64,000 bases of DNA from Streptomyces ochraceiscleroticus (GCF_000720485.1 NZ_JOAX01000008.1:1-64000), one strand, 5' to 3'. Counted from the stretch's first letter, positions 44,858-53,709 are shown. Made by a program: numbers and translations. Notes: generated by a model not told the origin, from the letters alone.

Positions 44858-45877
44858 ATGCAGGAAAACATTCCTACGGAGCTGAGCGGGCTCGACGCGC
44901 AACTGGTCCACGCCCTGCAGATCGCGCCGCGCGCCTCGTGGCAGACGCTCGCCCCGGTACTGGGCATCGACCCGGTCACCGCCGCCCGCCGCTGGAACCG
45001 CCTGGAGCGGGCCGGGCTCGCCTGGGTCACCGCCTATCCGGGGGCGCGGCGGCTGGACCGTATGTGCGTGGCGTTCGTCGAGATCGACTGCGTGGCCGGC
45101 AGCGTCGAAACGGTCACCGAGACGCTCGTACAACTGCCGCAGGTGGCCACCGTCGAGCAGATGGCCGGCGGCCGTGACCTGGTCATCACCGTCTTCGTGC
45201 CGGGCCTCGCCGCCCTCTCCGACCTGCTGCTGCGCCGCATCGCCGAGCTGCCGGGCGTCACCGCCACTCGCGCCGCCATCGCCACCCGGGTCTACGGCGA
45301 GGGCAGCCGCTGGCGGCTGCGGGCCCTGGACGCCCGCCAGCGGGAGGCGCTGCGCACCACCGGGGCGCTGCAGGGCGCCGCCGCGCCGCTGGACGCGCAG
45401 GACCGGGCGCTGATCACCGAGGTGTCCCGGGACGGGCGGGGCAGCGCCGTGGACATCGGGCGCGCGGTCGGGCTGAGCGCGCCCACGGTACGGCGCCGGC
45501 TCGGCCGGCTGATCGCGGACCGGGACATCGCACTCCGCTGCGAGGTGGCCCGCGAGCTGACCGAGTGGCCGATCTCGGCGACCCTGTGGGCGAGCGTCCC
45601 CGCCACCCACCTCGCCGAGACCGCACGGGTTCTGCTGGGCCTGCCCGAGGTGCGGCTGTGCGCGGCCGTCACCGGGCAGCAGAACCTCCTCTTCACGCTC
45701 TGGCTGCAGTCGGTCCAGGACGTGCAGCGGCTGGAGATCCAGCTCGGCGAGCGGCTGCCGCACCTGCAACTGCACGACCGGGCGATCGTCCTGAAGCAGT
45801 CAAAGCTGATGGGGCGGGCGCTGGATGTCCGGGGGCGGGCTGTGGACGTGGTGCCGGTGGATCCGTGGGCAGGGTGA
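44858..45877 (+). CDS. Double-module Lrp/AsnC-family regulator
   Basis: 339 residues, twice the usual length, composed of two Lrp modules. Module 1: helix-turn-helix SGLDAQLVHALQIAPRASWQTLAPVLGIDPVTAARRWNRLERAG (about 9-55) then a RAM domain. Module 2: LDAQDRALITEVSRDGRGSAVDIGRAVGLSAPTVRRRLGRL (about 178-220) then a second RAM-like domain. Such tandem proteins are common in actinobacteria. Ligand likely an amino acid or derivative. GGAGG lies eight bases before ATG 44858. Probably controls the divergent transporter/M20 pair. Confidence 0.92.
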   Translation: MQENIPTELSGLDAQLVHALQIAPRASWQTLAPVLGIDPVTAARRWNRLERAGLAWVTAYPGARRLDRMCVAFVEIDCVAGSVETVTETLVQLPQVATVEQMAGGRDLVITVFVPGLAALSDLLLRRIAELPGVTATRAAIATRVYGEGSRWRLRALDARQREALRTTGALQGAAAPLDAQDRALITEVSRDGRGSAVDIGRAVGLSAPTVRRRLGRLIADRDIALRCEVARELTEWPISATLWASVPATHLAETARVLLGLPEVRLCAAVTGQQNLLFTLWLQSVQDVQRLEIQLGERLPHLQLHDRAIVLKQSKLMGRALDVRGRAVDVVPVDPWAG

Positions 45878-45887
45878 TCCCTGCCGG

Positions 45888-46760
45888 TCAGCGGTCCGCC
45901 GCGTCCTCCAGCAGCTTCATGTCGGCCGGGCCGAGGGCCAGGTCCGCGGCGGCGAGGTTCTCCTCCAGGTGCGCGAGCGACCCCGTACCGGGCGTGGGCA
46001 GCAGGACGGAGGAGCGGTGCAGCAGCCAGGCCAGCGCGATCTGCCCGTGGCTCGCCCCGTGCCGCTCCGCGACCAGGTCCATGGCGCGCGCGGCGCCGCC
46101 GGTCAGCCCGCCGTTGCCGAGCGGGAACCACGGCAGGAACGCGATCCCGTGCCGCTCGCACAGTCCCAGCAGCTCCTCCGAGCCGCGGTCGAGGAGGTTG
46201 TAGCGGTTCTGCACGGAGGCGATGGGCGCGAGCGCCAGCGCGGCGGTCAGCTCCGCCGGGCCGACCGTGTCCAGGCCGAGGTACCGGATCTTGCCCGCGT
46301 CCCGGAGCTCCAGCAGCGTGCCGATCTGGTCGGCGAGCGGCACCTTCGGGTCCAGCCGGTGGAGCTGGTAGAGGTCGATGGTCTCCCGGCGCAGCCGCCG
46401 CAGGCTCGCGTCGCACATCGCGCGCAGCGACTCGGGCCGCCCGTCGATGTGCCAGGCGTCCGCGCTCGTGCGGACTACGCCGCCCTTGGTGGCTATCACC
46501 AGGCCCTCGGGATACGGATGCAGGGCCTCGGCGATCAACTCCTCGGCCACCGCGGGGCCGTAGTTGTCGGCGGTGTCGATGAGGTTCACGCCGCGCTCCA
46601 CCGCCCGCCGCAGCACCGCCACCGCGTCCTGCGGATCGGTGTGCCGTGGACCCCAGTACCCCGGTCCCGCCAACTGCGCCGTGCCGTAGCCGAGCCGCCG
46701 CACGGGCAGCCCGCCGCCCAAGGAGAAGACGGGGGCGGGGGAAAAGATCTCGGAGTCCAT
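45888..46760 (-). CDS. Aldo/keto reductase
   Basis: 290 residues. Catalytic tetrad visible: Asp and Tyr in NLIDTADNYGP, Lys in VIATKGG, His in LYQLHRLD. NADPH-dependent reduction of aldehydes or ketones; the substrate is unknown. ATG 46760 may be leaderless, since TAGGGT stands seven bases before it; the duplicated GGATCTAG upstream may be a regulatory site. It is convergent with the AsnC gene with a 10-bp gap. Confidence 0.9.
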   Translation of the reverse strand: MDSEIFSPAPVFSLGGGLPVRRLGYGTAQLAGPGYWGPRHTDPQDAVAVLRRAVERGVNLIDTADNYGPAVAEELIAEALHPYPEGLVIATKGGVVRTSADAWHIDGRPESLRAMCDASLRRLRRETIDLYQLHRLDPKVPLADQIGTLLELRDAGKIRYLGLDTVGPAELTAALALAPIASVQNRYNLLDRGSEELLGLCERHGIAFLPWFPLGNGGLTGGAARAMDLVAERHGASHGQIALAWLLHRSSVLLPTPGTGSLAHLEENLAAADLALGPADMKLLEDAADR

Positions 46761-46836
46761 GACTGCCACCCTAGATCCACAGCTAGATCCTTTAACTCGC
46801 CGCCCTGGAACGGCCGGTGGTCCATAAGATCACCTG

Positions 46837-47619
46837 GTGCCTGACATATCCATGACGACCCTGCTCCTGCTCTGCCTGGCCGCGCTGGCGGCCGGCTGGA
46901 TCGACGCCGTGGTGGGCGGCGGCGGGCTGATCCTGCTGCCCGCGCTGCTCGTCGGCCTCCCGCACGTACCGGTCGCCTTCGTGCTCGGTACCAACAAGTC
47001 GGCGGCGGTGGTCGGCACTACGGGCGCGGCCATCACGTACGTCCGCAAGACGCCGCTGGACGTGCCGTCCGCGGTGCGCATCGGCCTGGCCGCCGCGGGC
47101 GGTTCGCTGGGCGGCGCGTTCCTCGCGGCCGGTCTGGACAGCGCGGTGCTCCGCCCACTGATCATGATCGTGCTGGTGGGCGTGCTCGCCTTCGTGCTGC
47201 TCCGGCCGTCCTTCGGGACCGCGCCCGCGCCGTCGGGTCCGGTCACCCGGCAGCGGGTGATCGCCGCCGTGCTGATCGCCGGGCTCGGCATCGGCTTCTA
47301 CGACGGGCTGGTCGGGCCCGGCACCGGCGCGTTCCTGGTCATCGCGCTGGCGGCGATCCTGCACATGGACCTGGTGACCGCGTCGGCGACGGCGAAGGTC
47401 GTCAACGTCTGCACCAACATCGGTGCCCTGGCGATGTTCACCTACCAGGGCACCGTGCTGTGGGGGCTGGGCGCGCTGCTCGCGGCGTTCAACCTCGCGG
47501 GCAGCACGGCCGGTGCACGGATGGCGCTGAAGAAGGGCGCCGGATTCGTGCGCGGCGTGCTGGTCGTGGTCGTCGCGGGGCTGCTGTGCTCGATGGCGTA
47601 CGAGCAGTGGCTGGCCTGA
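46837..47619 (+). CDS. TauE/SafE-family sulfite or organosulfonate permease
   Basis: 260 residues, seven to eight membrane helices. AGWIDAVVGGGGLILLPALLVGLP near the N-terminus, LGTNKSAAVVGTTGAAITYVR, and the second repeat FYDGLVGPGTGAFLVIALAAIL with TASATAKVVNVCTNIGALAMF are diagnostic of the two-repeat TauE fold. Exports sulfite, sulfoacetate or other small anions. The GTG at 46837 follows TAAGAT by six bases, so the mRNA may be leaderless; ATG 46852 is an alternative start. Divergent from the aldo/keto reductase. Confidence 0.88.
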   Translation: MPDISMTTLLLLCLAALAAGWIDAVVGGGGLILLPALLVGLPHVPVAFVLGTNKSAAVVGTTGAAITYVRKTPLDVPSAVRIGLAAAGGSLGGAFLAAGLDSAVLRPLIMIVLVGVLAFVLLRPSFGTAPAPSGPVTRQRVIAAVLIAGLGIGFYDGLVGPGTGAFLVIALAAILHMDLVTASATAKVVNVCTNIGALAMFTYQGTVLWGLGALLAAFNLAGSTAGARMALKKGAGFVRGVLVVVVAGLLCSMAYEQWLA

Positions 47620-47664
47620 GCGCGCGGGGACGCGGCCTCCGGAGGGCGCTCAGAGCTTGTTGGA

Positions 47665-48291
47665 TCACAGCTTGTTGAGCGCCTGGCGGAGGGTGGCCTT
47701 GAAGGCCGGTACCGGCGCCTGGTCGAGGTTGCCCATCTCGCCCCACCGCACGACCGTGACGGTCCGGCCCGAGCGGCCCACGCCGAAGAGGTGCACGCCC
47801 GGCTCGGAATCGGGGATCGAGGTGTGGATGCCGTACACCCGGCCGCCGTCCGCCGCGGTGACCGTGCCGTAGTCCTTCCAGGACGCGGTCCCGCCGGGCT
47901 TGTCGTGCAGCCAGTCGCCGGCGCAGTGCGCGACCTTCTCGCGCAGCTTCGCGGCCAGCCGGCGCGCGCTGTCCTCGCCGGCCGTCACCACGCTGACCTG
48001 CTCGGCACCGGTGTCGTACTCGGTCCAGTAGCTGCGGTGGTAGGTGCCGTCGCCGCCGGGCACCACGCCGCCGTCCAGGCAGAACGGCTCCGGGTCCGGC
48101 AGCCCGGGCGTGACCTTCGAGGCGTACCAGGGCGAGGACGCGTGCGGCGGGAGCTCGCCGGGGGCGAGGAAGCGCGGCGGGGTGGTGGCGGCCGGAGCGG
48201 CGACTGCCGCGGTCGTACCGGCGGCGGTGGCGGCCAGCGCGACCGCGGCGGCGGTGAGCGCGGTACGGCGGCATACGGAGCGGATGCGCAT
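47665..48291 (-). CDS. Secreted hypothetical protein
   Basis: 208 residues, no named family recognised. MRIRSVCRRTALTAAAVALAATAAGTTAAVAAP is a Sec-type signal peptide with an AVA-AP cleavage region. The mature chain has two Cys (FCLDGGVVPG and AHCAGDWLHD) that may form a disulfide, and no catalytic motif I can identify. AAAGG before the ATG. Function unknown. Confidence 0.7.
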   Translation of the reverse strand: MRIRSVCRRTALTAAAVALAATAAGTTAAVAAPAATTPPRFLAPGELPPHASSPWYASKVTPGLPDPEPFCLDGGVVPGGDGTYHRSYWTEYDTGAEQVSVVTAGEDSARRLAAKLREKVAHCAGDWLHDKPGGTASWKDYGTVTAADGGRVYGIHTSIPDSEPGVHLFGVGRSGRTVTVVRWGEMGNLDQAPVPAFKATLRQALNKL

Positions 48292-48314
48292 GGACGAGAC
48301 CTTTCCCCCGTGGT

Positions 48315-48350
48315 GGTACGTAACGGAGCTCCGGTACGTAACGGAACTCT
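48315..48350. repeat. 18-bp tandem repeat upstream of the secreted protein
   Basis: GGTACGTAACGGAGCTCC (48315-48332) is followed immediately by GGTACGTAACGGAACTCT (48333-48350), differing at three positions. It lies 24 bp before the secreted-protein ATG and may be a pair of activator or repressor sites. Confidence 0.55.
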
Positions 48351-48394
48351 CGTCAGTCAGACCGCCGGAACGGGGCGAAGGTTGTGCCGCCCAC

Positions 48395-48472
48395 CGCGCT
48401 CACACGCCTTCGACGCCCACCGCGCTCACACGCCTTCGATGTGCGTCGCGCTCACATGCCGTCGACGTGCGT
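48395..48472. repeat. Three 26-bp tandem repeats growing from the end of the cupin gene
   Basis: Units 48395-48420, 48421-48446 and 48447-48472 all begin CGCGCTCACA and continue GCC-TCGA. The last unit holds the final codons and stop of the minus-strand cupin gene; the two others lie beyond the stop and would each encode a near copy of its C-terminus (THIEGV, GVEGV versus THVDGM), each followed by TGA in phase. A partial unit (GCCCAC) follows at 48389-48394. Confidence 0.8.
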
Positions 48473-48781
48473 CACCGAGGTCAGCAGCACGGCGGAGTTC
48501 TCCACGGCCGTCACGCCGTGCTTCTCGCGCGGGATCTGGGCGACCTGCCCGGCGATCATGTCCTGCTTGCCGCGGTCCGTCGTGATCTGCACGTGCCCGT
48601 GCAGGATCTGCATGCTGCCGGCCGGCGGCGAGACGTGCTCGTCCAGCGAGGCGCCGCCGACCAGCGCGATCACGGTCTGCCGCAGCGGCCCATCGTGCAG
48701 GAAGAGCCGCGCGCTGCGGCCGTGCGGGTCGGCCTTGGCGTCGTCGAGCTGCTGGCGGGCGAGGGCGGTGAGGTCGTCCAT
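48452..48781 (-). CDS. Cupin-domain protein
   Basis: 109 residues. A single small cupin barrel: LVGGASLDEHVSPPAGSMQILHGHVQITTD is motif 1, followed by QDMIAGQVAQIPREKHGVTAVENSAVLLTSV, motif 2. His residues in both could bind a metal, though the canonical first motif (GxxxxxHxH) is degenerate. ATG 48781 is chosen because AAGGG lies upstream; an ATG at 48838 would add 19 residues. The gene ends inside a 26-bp tandem repeat. Role unknown. Confidence 0.78.
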   Translation of the reverse strand: MDDLTALARQQLDDAKADPHGRSARLFLHDGPLRQTVIALVGGASLDEHVSPPAGSMQILHGHVQITTDRGKQDMIAGQVAQIPREKHGVTAVENSAVLLTSVTHVDGM

Positions 48782-48942
48782 GAGGGGCCCTTCGGTCGCG
48801 GACGTGCGGCGGTCCGGTGGCGTGGTCCTGTTCCCCATCCTCGCGGGTGCGCCGGACGCCGCAAGTCATCGGCGCGCCGTGGTACCCGTGGATGCGGAAG
48901 GATCAGGTACCCGCCCGTCCGCGACCCAAAAGGACCATTTCC

Positions 48943-49287
48943 GTGACCGACCAGCCCGAGCAGACCGCACCGCCCGCATTCCTGACCGTGCTGACGACGA
49001 CCGACGCGGCACAGAAGGCCGAAGCGCTGGCCCGCGGCGCGATCGAGGCGCGCCTGGCGGCGTGCGCCCAGGTCAGCGCGCCGGTCACCTCGGTGTACCG
49101 CTGGGACGGCGGGATCGAGACCAGCGAGGAGTGGCAGGTACTCCTCAAGACAACCGGCAACCGCTACCAGGAGCTGGAGGAGTACCTCCGCGGTGCACAC
49201 GACTACGACACCCCGGAGATCATCGCCACTCCGGTCATCCACGGCGCCGTCGACTACCTGGCGTGGATCCAGGAGGAGACGCGGTAG
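48943..49287 (+). CDS. cutA: Divalent-cation tolerance protein CutA
   Basis: 114 residues, usual CutA length. Family signature: FLTVLTTTDAAQKAEALARGAIEARLAACAQVSAPVTSVYRWDGGIETSEEWQVLLKT, and the C-terminal YDTPEIIATPV. CutA forms stable trimers; its role in copper tolerance is debated. The GTG 48943 start is preceded by AAAAGGA. Divergent from the cupin gene. Confidence 0.94.
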   Translation: MTDQPEQTAPPAFLTVLTTTDAAQKAEALARGAIEARLAACAQVSAPVTSVYRWDGGIETSEEWQVLLKTTGNRYQELEEYLRGAHDYDTPEIIATPVIHGAVDYLAWIQEETR

Positions 49288-49305
49288 CGGCCGGGGCGCG
49301 GGCGT

Positions 49306-49983
49306 CTAGCGCAGAGCCCGCGCCACCCCGTCCTCCTTCGGGCCGAGGAAGTGCGGGTCGGGGCGGAGGGCCGCGTCGGCCGCCGCCTTGCCCGCCGCGA
49401 GGATCTCCCGGACGCCGCCGTAGTACCAGGTGGCGTCGTGCGGATCGGTGGCGCCGACCCCGTAGGCGTCGATGCCCGCGGCACCGCACAGCGCCAGCGC
49501 CCGCCGGAGGTGGAATCCCTGGCTGACCAGCACCGCCCGCTCGACCCCGAAGACGCGGCGGGCGCGGCTGCAGGAGTCCCAGGTGTCGAAGCCCGCGTAG
49601 TCGCTGACGATCTTCCGCGCCGGTACCCCGCGCGCGGTCAGGTACCGGCGCATGGCGTCCGGCTCGTCGTAGTCATGGGTGCTGTTGTCGCCGGTCACCA
49701 GGATCGCCCGGACCCGGCCCGCGTCGTACAGCCCGGCCGCCGCGTCCAGCCGGTGGGCGAGGTACGGCGACGGCTCGCCGTCCCACAGGCCCGCCCCGAA
49801 GACCACCGCGACCGGCGCCCTCGGTACGTCCGCCACGGTGCGCACCCGGTCGCCGGAGGCCAGCCGCAGCCAGGTCGCGGGCAGCAGCGCGAGCACGCAG
49901 ACCACCATGACGGCCCGGACCGCCCGTCGCCGCCCCCGGACCGTGCGCGGCAGCCGCAGCCGCCCCCGTACCCACTTCCGCAC
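49306..49983 (-). CDS. YdcF/SanA-like DUF218 membrane-anchored protein
   Basis: 225 residues. One N-terminal membrane anchor (AVMVVCVLALLPATWLRLAS) after a strongly basic tail, then the DUF218 domain: VAVVFGAGLWDGEPSPYLAHRLDAAAGLYDAGRVRAILVTGDN, then DYAGFDTWDSCSRARRVFG and LVSQGFHLRRALALC. Related SanA/ElyC proteins affect envelope integrity or peptidoglycan precursors in other bacteria; the biochemical role here is unknown. GTG 49983 starts the gene. Convergent with cutA, 18 bp apart. Confidence 0.88.
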   Translation of the reverse strand: MRKWVRGRLRLPRTVRGRRRAVRAVMVVCVLALLPATWLRLASGDRVRTVADVPRAPVAVVFGAGLWDGEPSPYLAHRLDAAAGLYDAGRVRAILVTGDNSTHDYDEPDAMRRYLTARGVPARKIVSDYAGFDTWDSCSRARRVFGVERAVLVSQGFHLRRALALCGAAGIDAYGVGATDPHDATWYYGGVREILAAGKAAADAALRPDPHFLGPKEDGVARALR

Positions 49984-50077
49984 AACCGTCCCCCGTTCTC
50001 CTGGACCTCCCCGTCAGCGACGCATAACGGCCTGGCATGGTTGCAAGTGGGAAGTACGAACACGAGGAGAACGACCC

Positions 50078-50590
50078 ATGAGTGACCGGCCCGCCGAGCG
50101 GCTGCCCTTCTTCGCCTACGGGACGCTGCGCCCCGGAGAGGCCAATCACGCCTGGGCGCTGCGCGGCCGCACCGCGGCGGAACAGCCGGCGCTGATCCAC
50201 GGGGCGCTGCTGTACGACGGGCCCGGCTACCCGTACGCGATCACGGGCCCCGCCGACGCGGTGGTGCACGGCCACGTCGTCACGCCCGCCGACGGCGCGT
50301 ACGACGAGGTCCTGGACGTCCTGGACCGGCTGGAGGGCTACACCCCGGGCGCGCCGGACAATGACTACGACCGGGTCGCCTGTGACGCCGTCCTGCCGGA
50401 CGGCAGCACGGTCCGCGCGTGGGTGTACTTCGCCGCCGAACCCCTGGCCGGCCGCCTCCGGGCCGCCGGCACCCCGATCCCCGGTGGCGACTGGCTCGCC
50501 ACCGGTGGACGTGCCGCGGGCCCGGTGGGCCCCGGCGTTGCCGCCAACGAGGGCCGCGCCTTCGCCGCCACCGCACAGGAAGGTGCCTGA
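50078..50590 (+). CDS. Gamma-glutamylcyclotransferase/AIG2-like protein
   Basis: 170 residues. The N-terminal FFAYGTLRPGEANH is the YGxL substrate loop of the gamma-glutamylcyclotransferase fold; the expected catalytic Glu lies in VLDRLEGYTPG. May release 5-oxoproline from gamma-glutamyl compounds, but many actinobacterial members are uncharacterised. GAGGAGA precedes ATG 50078. It sits 7 bp before the adenine deaminase gene and is probably co-transcribed with it. Confidence 0.82.
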   Translation: MSDRPAERLPFFAYGTLRPGEANHAWALRGRTAAEQPALIHGALLYDGPGYPYAITGPADAVVHGHVVTPADGAYDEVLDVLDRLEGYTPGAPDNDYDRVACDAVLPDGSTVRAWVYFAAEPLAGRLRAAGTPIPGGDWLATGGRAAGPVGPGVAANEGRAFAATAQEGA

Positions 50591-50597
50591 GCCGACC

Positions 50598-51596
50598 ATG
50601 AACACCCCCCACCCCCCGGTCCCCAAGGCCGAGCTGCATCTGCACATCGAGGGCACGCTGGAGCCCGAGCTGGCGTTCGCGCTTGCCGCGCGCAACGGTG
50701 TCGAACTGCCGTACGCCTCCGAGGAGGAGCTTCGCCGCGCCTACTCGTTCAGCGATCTGCAGTCGTTCCTGGATCTGTACTACGCGCTGATGGCCGTGCT
50801 GCGGACCGAGGAGGACTTCGCCGATCTCGCGAACGCCTATCTCGCCCGGGCCAAGGAGCAGGGCGTACGGCACGCGGAGATCTTCTTCGACCCGCAGGCG
50901 CACACGGTGCGTGGCGTACCGATCGGCACCGTCATCGAGGGCCTGGGCCGGGCCCTGGACGCCGCGCAGGAGACCTACGGCATCACGACCCGGCTCATCA
51001 TGTGCTTCCTGCGGGACGAGAGCGCGGAGTCGGCGCTGGAGACCTTCGAGGCGGCGCGCCCGTACCTGGACCGGATCACCGCGGTCGGGCTGGACTCCGC
51101 CGAGGTCGGCAACCCCCCGTCGAAGTTCCGCGAGGTGTACGCGCTGGCGCGGGAGGCCGGGCTGAAGTGCGTGGCGCACGCCGGTGAGGAGGGGCCGCCC
51201 GCGTACGTGTGGGAGGCGCTGGACGTACTCGGGGTGGACCGGGTCGATCACGGGGTGCGGTGCATGGAGGACGCGGACCTGGTGGCGCGGCTGGCCGCCG
51301 AGCAGGTGCCGCTCACCGTCTGCCCGCTGTCCAACGTCCGGCTGCGGGTGATCGACGACCTCGCCGACCACCCGCTGCCCGCCATGCTGGACGCGGGCCT
51401 CCTGGTGACCGTGAACTCCGACGACCCGGCCTACTTCGGCGGGTACGCGCACGACAACTTCACGGCCGTACGGGACGCGCTGCGGCTGGACGAGGAGACG
51501 CTGCGCACCCTGGCCCGTAATTCGTTCACGGCGTCGTTCCTGGACGAGGAGACGCGTGCCGCGTACCTCAAGGAGGTCGACTCGTACGGGCGCTGA
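50598..51596 (+). CDS. Adenine deaminase (adenosine-deaminase superfamily)
   Basis: 332 residues. Metal ligands: HLH in KAELHLHIEG (His14, His16), the His and Glu in CVAHAGEEGPPAYVWEALD, and the Asp pair in VNSDDPAYFGGY. The sequences IEGTLEPELAFALAARNG, GLDSAEVGNPPSKFREV and HAGEEGPPAYVWEAL match the adenine deaminase (Aah1/PA0148-type) branch better than true adenosine deaminases, so I call it adenine to hypoxanthine; adenosine cannot be excluded. Purine salvage, cytosolic. Annotators often call it adenosine deaminase. Confidence 0.85.
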   Translation: MNTPHPPVPKAELHLHIEGTLEPELAFALAARNGVELPYASEEELRRAYSFSDLQSFLDLYYALMAVLRTEEDFADLANAYLARAKEQGVRHAEIFFDPQAHTVRGVPIGTVIEGLGRALDAAQETYGITTRLIMCFLRDESAESALETFEAARPYLDRITAVGLDSAEVGNPPSKFREVYALAREAGLKCVAHAGEEGPPAYVWEALDVLGVDRVDHGVRCMEDADLVARLAAEQVPLTVCPLSNVRLRVIDDLADHPLPAMLDAGLLVTVNSDDPAYFGGYAHDNFTAVRDALRLDEETLRTLARNSFTASFLDEETRAAYLKEVDSYGR

Positions 51597-51609
51597 GCCG
51601 TGACGGCCC

Positions 51610-53709
51610 CTAGTCGGCGACCTCGGCGGCCTCGGCGACCCGGGACAGCCGGACCGCGCAGACCTTGAACTCCGGCATCCGGGAGGTGGGGTCCAGGGCC
51701 GGGTTGGTGAGGGTGTTGGCGCGGCCCTCGCCCGGCCAGTGGAACGGCATGAAGACCGTGTCGGAGCGGATGGTGCCGGTCAGCCGGGCGGGGGCCACGG
51801 CCCGGCCGCGCCGGGACTCCACCGCGACCCGGTCGCCCTCGCCGATGCCGTACCGCTCCGCGAGCAGCGGGTGGATCTGCACGAACGGGCCGGGCGCCGC
51901 GGCGTTCAGCTCCGCCACGCGCCGGGTCTGCGCGCCCGACTGGTACTGCGACAGCACCCGCCCGGTGGTCAGCAGCACCGGGTACTCGGCGTCCGCCTCC
52001 TCCGCCGACGCGCGGTGCGAGACCGGTACGAAGCGGGCCCGGCCGTCCGGGGTGGCGAAGCGGTCCAGGAAGAGGCGAGGGGTTCCCGGGTGCGTCTCGT
52101 CGGGGCACGGCCAGAAGACGCCGTCCTCGGAGGCGATGCGCCGGTAGCTGATCCCGGAGTAGTCCGCCGCGCCGCCCTCCGAGGCGCGGCGCAGCTCCTC
52201 GAAGACCTCCTCCGGATCGGCGGGGAAGCCCTTCTCGTGGCCCAGCCGCGCCGCCAGCCCGTTCAGCACCGCCAGGTCCGTGCGGACACCGGGCGGCGGG
52301 TCCACGGCGCGGCGGCGCAGCAGTACGCGGCCCTCCAGGTTCGTCGTCGTACCGGTCTCCTCCGCCCACTGCGTCACCGGCAGCACCACGTCGGCCAGCG
52401 CGGCCGTCTCCGAGAGGACCACGTCCGCGACGGCCAGGAAGTCCAGCGACCGGATGCGCTCCTCCACGTGGGCGGCGCGCGGCGCGGAGACGACCGGGTT
52501 GGAGCCCATCAGGAGCAGCGCGCGCACATCGGTGCCGAGCGCGTCCAGCAGTTCGTACGCGCTGCGCCCTGGACCCGGCAGGCTGTCCGGGGAGACGCCC
52601 CAGACGGCCGCCACGTGCTCCCTGGCGGCCGGGTCGTCGAGCTTGCGGTAGCCGGGGAGCTGGTCGGCCTTCTGGCCGTGCTCGCGGCCGCCCTGGCCGT
52701 TGCCCTGGCCCGTCAGGCAGCCGTACCCGGACAGCTCCCGGCCGGCCCGGCCCGTGGCCAGGCACAGGTTGATCCACGCGCCGACCGTGTCGGTGCCCTT
52801 GGCCTGCTGTTCGGGGCCGCGCGCGGTGAGCACCATCGAGGAGTCGGCGTCGCAGAACATGGCGACGGCCTCGCGCAGTTCCGGCACCGGCACGCCCGTG
52901 ATCCGCTCCACCAGCTCCGGCCAGTGGGCCATCGCGGCGGCCCGCGCCTCGGGCCAGCCGGTGGTGCGCTCCGCGATGAACGCCTCGTCCGTACGGCCCT
53001 GGGCGACGACGAGGTGCAGCAGGCCGAGGGCCAGTGCGAGGTCGGTGCCGGGGCGCGGGGCGAGGTGCAGGTCGGCCGCCTCGGCGGTTTTCGTGCGGCG
53101 CGGGTCGACGACGATCAGCTTGCCGCCGTTCTCGCGCAGCTCGGTCAGGTAGCGCAGCGCGGGCGGCATGGTCTCGGCGAGGTTGGAGCCCACCAGGATC
53201 ACGCACCCCGTACGGGCCACGTCCGCCAGCGGGAACGGCATGCCGCGGTCGAGGCCGAACGCGCGCCCGTGTGCCGCGGCCGCCGAGGACATGCAGAACC
53301 GGCCGTTGTAGTCGATCTGGGAGGTGCCGAGCGCGACCCGCGCGAACTTGCCCAGCGCGTACGCCTTCTCATTGGTCAGGCCGCCGCCCCCGAAGACGCC
53401 CACCGCGTCGTCCCCGTATACGGACCGCGCGCTGTCCAGTCCTGCCGCGACCCGGTCCAGGGCCTCGTCCCAGGTGGCGGGCCGCAGCGTCCCACGGTCC
53501 CTGACCAGCGGTTCCGTCAGCCGTACCCGCTGGTCCAGTACCTCGGCGGCGGTACGGCCCTTGCCGCACAGCGCCCCGCGGTTCACGGGGAAGGCCGGGC
53601 GCTCGACCACCTGTACCCTTCCCTGCTCCGGGCGCAGCGACATTCCGCACTGCAGGGAGCAGTACGGACAGTGCGTGTCGACCGTGCCGGTCGTGACGTC
53701 GGCGTTCAT
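51610..53709 (-). CDS. nasA: Assimilatory nitrate reductase catalytic subunit
   Basis: 699-residue molybdopterin enzyme. [4Fe-4S] ligands Cys14, Cys17, Cys21 (THCPYCSLQCG) and Cys48 (GALCGKG); the Mo-ligand Cys139 lies in DYNGRFCMSSAAAAH; GQGNGQGGREHGQKADQLPGY is the NasA/NarB pterin region. It lacks the extra C-terminal iron-sulfur domain of some NasA. Reduces nitrate to nitrite. ATG 53709 is used; no clear ribosome site. Divergent from the sirohydrochlorin chelatase across a GlnR-box-like region. No nitrate transporter is in the window. Confidence 0.93.
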   Translation of the reverse strand: MNADVTTGTVDTHCPYCSLQCGMSLRPEQGRVQVVERPAFPVNRGALCGKGRTAAEVLDQRVRLTEPLVRDRGTLRPATWDEALDRVAAGLDSARSVYGDDAVGVFGGGGLTNEKAYALGKFARVALGTSQIDYNGRFCMSSAAAAHGRAFGLDRGMPFPLADVARTGCVILVGSNLAETMPPALRYLTELRENGGKLIVVDPRRTKTAEAADLHLAPRPGTDLALALGLLHLVVAQGRTDEAFIAERTTGWPEARAAAMAHWPELVERITGVPVPELREAVAMFCDADSSMVLTARGPEQQAKGTDTVGAWINLCLATGRAGRELSGYGCLTGQGNGQGGREHGQKADQLPGYRKLDDPAAREHVAAVWGVSPDSLPGPGRSAYELLDALGTDVRALLLMGSNPVVSAPRAAHVEERIRSLDFLAVADVVLSETAALADVVLPVTQWAEETGTTTNLEGRVLLRRRAVDPPPGVRTDLAVLNGLAARLGHEKGFPADPEEVFEELRRASEGGAADYSGISYRRIASEDGVFWPCPDETHPGTPRLFLDRFATPDGRARFVPVSHRASAEEADAEYPVLLTTGRVLSQYQSGAQTRRVAELNAAAPGPFVQIHPLLAERYGIGEGDRVAVESRRGRAVAPARLTGTIRSDTVFMPFHWPGEGRANTLTNPALDPTSRMPEFKVCAVRLSRVAEAAEVAD

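Noticed and set aside
48301..48480. CRISPR-like repeats
   Set aside because: The 26-bp units are directly adjacent with no spacers, only three copies, and derive from the cupin gene end.
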